Shown piece by piece: positions 59,783 to 64,000 of a stretch of 64,000 bases of DNA. Numbering within the stretch: the first letter of the stretch is position 1; the number at the start of each line of letters is the position of its first letter. The position numbers and the translations under genes were made by a program. The notes beneath the pieces were generated by a model. It was not told the DNA's origin. It searched no databases and worked only from the letters and a program-made list of their open reading frames with translations. The DNA is from Desulfurispira natronophila (GTDB lineage Bacteria; Chrysiogenota; Chrysiogenetes; Chrysiogenales; Chrysiogenaceae): assembly GCF_014203025.1 (NCBI RefSeq), contig NZ_JACHID010000001.1:1-64000 (forward strand), in the 5' to 3' direction.

Positions 59783-60454
59783 TTAATGAGCGTCTTCCAT
59801 GGCACTGCCTATGTAAATCATTGCCAAGAGGCAAAATACCACGGTTTGAATGATAGCTACAAGGAGCCCTAATCCCATCACTAGCATAGGTACAAAGTAT
59901 GGCACCAACATCAGCAGAACAATCATTACTATGTCTTTGCCTTTGATGTTACCAAATAAACGCAAGCTGAGGCTGACTGGGCGGGTTAGGTGACCAATAA
60001 TTTCAATGGGGACCATCAGTGGTGCCATAGCAGGTATCGGTCCAGCAAAATGCTTTGCGTAGTTCCAGGCGCCTTGTGTTTTTACACCATAATAGTGGGT
60101 GAGGCAAAAAACGAGTATGGCAAGAGATGCAGTTGTGTTGAGATTAGATGTTGGTGAGTGAAAGCCTGGGATGAGACCAATGAGATTTGAGGTAAAAATA
60201 AAAAAACCAAAACCGGCAATAAGTGGCAGGAAGTAATTACCGCGCTCACCCATGGAGTTGGTTACAGCGCCTTGCAGAAAATCAACTATAGTTTCAAAGA
60301 CATTCTGTGCGCCTCTGGGTACTTCGCTCATATTTGAAGTAGCGAGTTTGGCTAGGCCAAGGACAATGATCATTACGACCCAGGTATAGACCACATCAGG
60401 GCTGAGAAAGTCTGGGAACGAGTTACTGTGAAAGAACAGATAGACATCTTTCAT
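59783..60454 (-). CDS. atpB: ATP synthase Fo subunit a
   Basis: The stator channel subunit, 223 residues with five to six helices. The essential Arg lies in PVSLSLRLFGNIKGKD; the conserved end region is VPMLVMGLGLLVAIIQTVVFCLLAMIYI, with Gln before the last helix. It follows atpI with a four-base overlap and precedes atpE by 42 bp. Fo b, delta and F1 genes are elsewhere, as in lineages with split atp operons. Confidence 0.95.
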   Translation of the reverse strand: MKDVYLFFHSNSFPDFLSPDVVYTWVVMIIVLGLAKLATSNMSEVPRGAQNVFETIVDFLQGAVTNSMGERGNYFLPLIAGFGFFIFTSNLIGLIPGFHSPTSNLNTTASLAILVFCLTHYYGVKTQGAWNYAKHFAGPIPAMAPLMVPIEIIGHLTRPVSLSLRLFGNIKGKDIVMIVLLMLVPYFVPMLVMGLGLLVAIIQTVVFCLLAMIYIGSAMEDAH

Positions 60455-60846
60455 TCTGCATCTCCATTATGCATGATTTTTTTTTTCCAGACCAAGTGAA
60501 GTAGTGACCATGTGACCATAATCGCTACGCAGATGGTAATACCGGAAAGTATCCAGACCGCTGATGCTGTTTGTGTGTAAATAGCAACAGCGAGAAGTAA
60601 TCCTGCTAATATATAGCGTATGATAAAGCCGGAGTAAAGTGCTCCGAAACCCGACCCTTCGTTTACGGATTTTGTAATCCGTAATCGTATCTGTCGAAAT
60701 GCTAGAGTAAATATAATTACGCCAATGCTTATACTCAGTGATTCAGCCGGGTAGTATGTGGCAGCCATGAGTGTTACAAGGAGCGTAAGCCAGAGGATTA
60801 GTTCTAGCTGGGCTTCAAGGCTTCGGGGGAGTCGAATCATTTTCAT
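60451..60846 (-). CDS. atpI: ATP synthase I-like accessory protein
   Basis: A 131-residue protein with four predicted membrane helices (about 15-30, 37-55, 75-93, 98-118), fitting AtpI, which assists c-ring assembly. Similarity is mostly in hydrophobic pattern, so the call relies on its place between atpZ and atpB. It overlaps atpZ by 32 bases and atpB by four. Confidence 0.75.
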   Translation of the reverse strand: MKMIRLPRSLEAQLELILWLTLLVTLMAATYYPAESLSISIGVIIFTLAFRQIRLRITKSVNEGSGFGALYSGFIIRYILAGLLLAVAIYTQTASAVWILSGITICVAIMVTWSLLHLVWKKKIMHNGDAE

Positions 60847-61078
60847 TCATTCCGCCGTAGCGTTTTGCCATTACCCACATGTTGCGTAGTCCAGCAGCAA
60901 CCCCGTATATAAGGCCAACTATTTTGCCCCAGGGATGCCAACCAAGCCACTCATCAACCCAGTAACCAATAAACAGGCATAGTCCGAGTGCCAAAACAAA
61001 TGCAATTCCTATAGAACCCGCATTTGCCAGCTGTCGGGCGAACTCGCTTTTTGATCCGTTTGATCCGCTTTTTTTCAC
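60815..61078 (-). CDS. atpZ: AtpZ/AtpI family protein
   Basis: An 87-residue protein with two helices: GSIGIAFVLALGLCLFIGYW and the segment GKIVGLIYGVAAGLRNMWVM, split by the conserved VDEWLG. This matches AtpZ, a small Fo-associated protein (with AtpI linked to magnesium or assembly). The start is GTG 61078. It is first in the Fo operon; the promoter lies about 60 bp upstream among inverted repeats. Confidence 0.85.
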   Translation of the reverse strand: MKKSGSNGSKSEFARQLANAGSIGIAFVLALGLCLFIGYWVDEWLGWHPWGKIVGLIYGVAAGLRNMWVMAKRYGGMNENDSTPPKP

Positions 61079-61135
61079 AATTTACCTGTCTCATAAAACA
61101 GCTGGCCAGCGAGTTTGCTCTTTTCAAGCATAGGG

Positions 61136-61164
61136 CTTGTACCATACGGTATACAATTCGTCAA
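61136..61164 (-). promoter_or_regulatory. Promoter of the Fo ATP synthase operon
   Basis: Minus-strand TTGACG, 17-base spacer, TACAAG, about 55 bp before the atpZ GTG. The -35 lies between two inverted GTATACAAT arms. Confidence 0.5.
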
Positions 61165-61187
61165 CTGAATATTCTGTGATTGTATAC
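61149..61187. repeat. Inverted GTATACAAT/ATTGTATAC pair at the atp promoter
   Basis: Perfect 9-bp arms at 61149-61157 and 61179-61187 have centres 30 bp apart (about three helical turns). Each contains the palindrome GTATAC. The position over and upstream of the -35 suggests binding of a regulator. Confidence 0.5.
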
Positions 61188-61248
61188 ACTATAATGTGCT
61201 TCAAGGAAAAGCCACTGTGTTACGCTGTGTTGCGTGCACGCCAAAAGA

Positions 61249-62148
61249 TCATCGCAAGAGAGCCTCTTCCTGTGCATAGAGCCACTTGTCAATATCAACT
61301 TGGTCAATGTGTCCATTGTGTATGATAACGTTTATGTGGCGCAGTAACTTTTGCTGCAAGCGACTCCAGGCATGCTCCTTTTCCAGTGTCGATACTTCTG
61401 CAGTGAAGAGAATATGTCGGATAGTGTCAATGATGTGCTGTTCTTTTTCACGTATTTCAGCTTTCGTTGTACTGGTGTCGCCACGAGTAAAGTGAAAGGT
61501 AAATGAGGCGGTAATATCAACGGTGCCATTTGCACCTTGAACTTGTAGTGCAAAATCACTTGTGCGATATGTATTGACAGCTGTCCTTTTTTTTGTATCT
61601 GGTGGAGTGTGCAGGAGGTGATTGAGTCGTTGGCCCCCATCCTCTAATGCACTGATTGCCAACTTCAGGTTGTTTTCGTTTAATATCCCAACACCGCTCA
61701 GGCGTGGAGTAGACTCTTTGTTGAGTAGCTGGAGCAGTAGGTCGTCGTAATGATCAATTTGTCTGGATGACACAAGACCACGCTGCAAAAGCTCCTTTTC
61801 AAGGTTTTCTCGCTGGGTAGACCGTGTAATACCTCCAAAACGCAGGGTGCGAAGGGTATCAGCATAGAGCAAAAGGCGGTGATCAATGTATATTTTTTGG
61901 ACATTATCAATGAGCTTCTGCAGCTGCGGCTCTTCCAGCTCACTTGCTATGCGCCAAAAGTCATTGCGCTTGGTATCGGCAGGTTGGCCTTTCTCATGGG
62001 TTACGCTTATGAGTAAGGCTTCCAGGTCAAGCTGCTGGCTTAAGCTTAGTTTTGTCGTGTCGATGCCACGAAAGATATCCCCACTAAGTGCTGCGCCAGG
62101 GTATGTTAGCAGTATCAGGGTAAGAATGATGAGAAAAGTTCGTTGCAT
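61249..62148 (-). CDS. Secreted protein with C-terminal FliL-like domain
   Basis: A 299-residue exported protein with signal peptide (1-23). The middle (about 30-180) is helical, unrecognised. The C-terminal 100 residues read like the periplasmic FliL (stomatin-like) domain: VDITASFTFHF, then EKEQHIIDTIRHILFTAEVS and LLRHINVIIHNGHIDQVDI. FliL normally has one TM helix and works at the flagellar stator; this one is soluble-secreted and no flagellar gene is near. ATG 62148 follows AAGGAAG. Confidence 0.6.
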   Translation of the reverse strand: MQRTFLIILTLILLTYPGAALSGDIFRGIDTTKLSLSQQLDLEALLISVTHEKGQPADTKRNDFWRIASELEEPQLQKLIDNVQKIYIDHRLLLYADTLRTLRFGGITRSTQRENLEKELLQRGLVSSRQIDHYDDLLLQLLNKESTPRLSGVGILNENNLKLAISALEDGGQRLNHLLHTPPDTKKRTAVNTYRTSDFALQVQGANGTVDITASFTFHFTRGDTSTTKAEIREKEQHIIDTIRHILFTAEVSTLEKEHAWSRLQQKLLRHINVIIHNGHIDQVDIDKWLYAQEEALLR

Positions 62149-62215
62149 CGGTAGCTTCCTTTCCTTATAAACACACAAGTTCGACGATCAATAAAGAAAA
62201 ACATAAAGGTTATTC

Positions 62216-63979
62216 ATGGTTGCGCGCAGGCTCTTTCGCTATATCTTACCCCATTATAAACTTCTGATGGTGTCAGTCTTTTTCGGCGTTCTGGTGGCAG
62301 GAACCGATGCAGCGACGGCATATCTGGTGAAGCCAGTTCTTGATGATATCATGATAGCCCGTAATGAGCAGCTGCTGATTTTGCTGCCCATAGGCATAAT
62401 TCTTCTCTTTATTATTAAGGGAATATGCACCTTTGTGCAGCAGTATACGGTCAAGGTTGTTGGTCAGTTAGTGGTTCAGGATATACGCAACCAGCTGTAT
62501 CGCCATATGTTAGACCTCTCGCTTCGTTTTTTCCAGGAACGCTCAACTGGCGCTCTTATGAGCCGCTCATTAAACGATATTGACATTATGAGAGGAGCTA
62601 TTGCCAAAGCAGCAATAGTCATTATCAAGGACACTCTCACGGTTATTCTTTTGCTTGCTCTTATCTTTTACCAAAGCTGGCAATTGGCAATTCTTGCTTT
62701 TGTAGTCATGCCCCTGACCTATTTTCCCGTTCGGGCTATCAGTCGCCGTATACGTAAGTACACTCGTTTTGCTCAAGCGAAAATAGCCGATCTTTCCCAA
62801 ACATTGCAGGAGACCTTCAGTGGTATAAAGGTCATCAAGGCATTTGGCCTGGAGCCGCAAATGACCGACCACTTTCGACAGACCAATCAGCGCTACTTTA
62901 GCTTCACCCGCAAGGCTATCAAGGGAGGCTCTGCGGCATCACCTACGGTTGAGCTCTTTACCGGCTTTGGAATAGCTATAACTATCTGGTATGGGGGCAC
63001 TCTGGTAGTGCAGGGCACTATGACTACCGGTGAGCTGTTTAGTTTTATGGCAGCTCTAGCTATGCTTTATAAGCCCATCAAGCAGTTACTGGCGCTTTAT
63101 GCAACCCTGCAGGCTTCGTTTGGAGCAGCGGAGAGAGTTTTTGATGTCCTGGATACGGAGCCGGAAATTTCAGAGCCGCAATCTCCAGTGGAAGTTCCCT
63201 TGCCCATACACGAGGTAGCATTTCAAGGGGTGCACTTTGCCTACGACTCTCATGAGTTAGTTCTTGAAGATATTAACTTGCGCGCTGGTCGCAATGAAGT
63301 AGTAGCGCTTGTGGGGATGAGTGGTGGCGGAAAAACAACACTGGTTTCGCTTTTGGCGAGATTCTACGACGTAACCCGCGGCAGTATAACCATCAACGGT
63401 GTGGATGTTCGACAGATTGGTCGCCAGCAGTTATCGAAACTGATATCTTTTGTGGACCAGGAGACGATTCTATTCAATCAATCTATTCGCTATAATCTTC
63501 AGTGTGGAAATGCCAGTGCCAGTGAAGACGATATATGGAGTGCGTTACGGTCAGCAAATGCCGATGTTTTTGTAAGCAATCTGCCGGAAGGGATAGATAC
63601 CGTTATAGGTGATCGTGGCATTCGACTTTCTGGCGGACAACGTCAACGTATTTGCCTGGCCAGGGCCATTGTCAAGGATGCGCCTGTGTTGATACTGGAT
63701 GAGGCGACATCAGCTCTTGATAATGAGTCAGAAGCTCTGGTGCAGGAGGCCCTGAACAACCTGATGCAGAACCGTACAACTTTTGTTATTGCGCATCGTC
63801 TCTCCACGATTACTCACGCCAACCAGATATTGGTGCTAGACAAAGGGCGCATTGTTGAGCGAGGTACGCACCAGGAACTCTTGCAGTATGATGGAGTGTA
63901 TCGGCGTTATTACGCCATGCAGTTCTCGCAGACACATACAGAAAAAGATGTTGTGTCAACAGGTGACTCACAAGTGTAA
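62216..63979 (+). CDS. msbA: Lipid A/lipid exporter ATP-binding permease (MsbA-like)
   Basis: A 587-residue half-transporter: six-helix ABC exporter domain (about 1-320) with LVKPVLDDIM and FFQERSTGALMSRSLNDID, then the nucleotide-binding domain: Walker A GMSGGGKTTLVSLLARF, signature LSGGQRQRICLARA, Walker B VLILDEATSALD, H-loop IAHRLS. Length and order fit MsbA, which flips lipid A-core across the inner membrane, consistent with kdkA. Other lipid exporters cannot be excluded. It is complete; the window ends 21 bp later. Confidence 0.88.
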   Translation: MVARRLFRYILPHYKLLMVSVFFGVLVAGTDAATAYLVKPVLDDIMIARNEQLLILLPIGIILLFIIKGICTFVQQYTVKVVGQLVVQDIRNQLYRHMLDLSLRFFQERSTGALMSRSLNDIDIMRGAIAKAAIVIIKDTLTVILLLALIFYQSWQLAILAFVVMPLTYFPVRAISRRIRKYTRFAQAKIADLSQTLQETFSGIKVIKAFGLEPQMTDHFRQTNQRYFSFTRKAIKGGSAASPTVELFTGFGIAITIWYGGTLVVQGTMTTGELFSFMAALAMLYKPIKQLLALYATLQASFGAAERVFDVLDTEPEISEPQSPVEVPLPIHEVAFQGVHFAYDSHELVLEDINLRAGRNEVVALVGMSGGGKTTLVSLLARFYDVTRGSITINGVDVRQIGRQQLSKLISFVDQETILFNQSIRYNLQCGNASASEDDIWSALRSANADVFVSNLPEGIDTVIGDRGIRLSGGQRQRICLARAIVKDAPVLILDEATSALDNESEALVQEALNNLMQNRTTFVIAHRLSTITHANQILVLDKGRIVERGTHQELLQYDGVYRRYYAMQFSQTHTEKDVVSTGDSQV

Positions 63980-64000
63980 ATTGGACTTAATGTAAAAAAT

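Noticed and set aside
1-64000. CRISPR array, prophage or defence island
   Set aside because: No regularly spaced repeats, no phage structural or integrase genes, and no toxin-antitoxin or restriction genes were seen.

Overview
The window is a gene-dense, roughly GC-balanced chromosomal segment of a Gram-negative (diderm) bacterium. The diderm call rests on an Mla-type lipid-transport operon (mlaE, mlaF, mlaD), an MsbA-like exporter, a Kdo kinase (KdkA), two lipoproteins with clear lipoboxes and a LolB-like gene next to ispE. The Fo part of the ATP synthase stands alone as atpZ-atpI-atpB-atpE with no F1 genes beside it, next to rex, and the ubiB/phasin pair resembles the arrangement in Desulfobacterota-like bacteria. 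My best guess is an anaerobic or microaerophilic respiring lineage such as Chrysiogenota, Deferribacterota or Desulfobacterota. This is inference; no rRNA gene lies in the window.

Layout. 1-700: IS21-like end repeats, a dispersed repeat and a small heat-shock protein. 0.9-5.2 kb (minus): MATE-like flippase, cysS, a papain-like hypothetical and a typical 2-Cys peroxiredoxin with a Fur/PerR-like box. 5.5-7.5 kb (plus): a hypothetical, mutM, bcp and a 59-residue cysteine-rich protein. 7.6-12.6 kb (minus): ubiB, phasin-like protein, a COG2509-type flavoprotein and a GHL13/PgaB-like secreted protein. 12.8-23.3 kb (plus): TPR lipoprotein, lolB-like gene, ispE, ubiE, pckA, dus, an NtrB/NtrC-type two-component pair, a macro-domain protein and rpmB, closed by a 34-bp-arm perfect palindrome. 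23.5-26.1 kb (minus): tpx and tkt. 26.3-39.6 kb (plus): TraB-family protein, fbp, tsaD, a zinc metallopeptidase-like gene, an IS3 relic, folE, two DUF1538 membrane genes with a tandem P-II protein, a receiver-PAS-PAS kinase, nikR, mazG, pyrR, pyrB and nth. 39.6-40.6 kb (minus): MscS channel. 40.7-47.7 kb (plus): LytTR regulator, DctP-like binding protein, Nudix, hflK, hflC, gamma carbonic anhydrase, ppx and thiL. 47.7-48.5 kb (minus): kdkA. 48.9-57.3 kb (plus): alr, mlaEFD, aldehyde dehydrogenase, sppA, a short AmrS-like radical SAM protein and apt. 57.4-62.1 kb (minus): tRNA-Val, a nitronate monooxygenase-like protein, rex, atpEBIZ and a FliL-like secreted protein. 62.2-64 kb (plus): msbA.

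How the genes work together. Central carbon metabolism is represented by pckA, fbp and tkt (gluconeogenesis and pentose phosphates). Quinone synthesis is represented by ubiE/menG and ubiB. Peroxide defence uses three peroxiredoxin classes (Prx1, Bcp, Tpx). The envelope is served by Mla, MsbA, KdkA, LolB-like, HflKC and SppA. Many neighbours overlap by 1 to 4 bases (TGATG, ATGA or GTGA junctions), so several long co-translated operons are likely.

The least explained items are the DUF1538-DUF1538-tandem P-II operon, a dispersed repeat of about 110-150 bp present three times, the giant palindrome after rpmB, and several palindromic candidate operators (rex, atp). No CRISPR array, prophage or defence island was seen.
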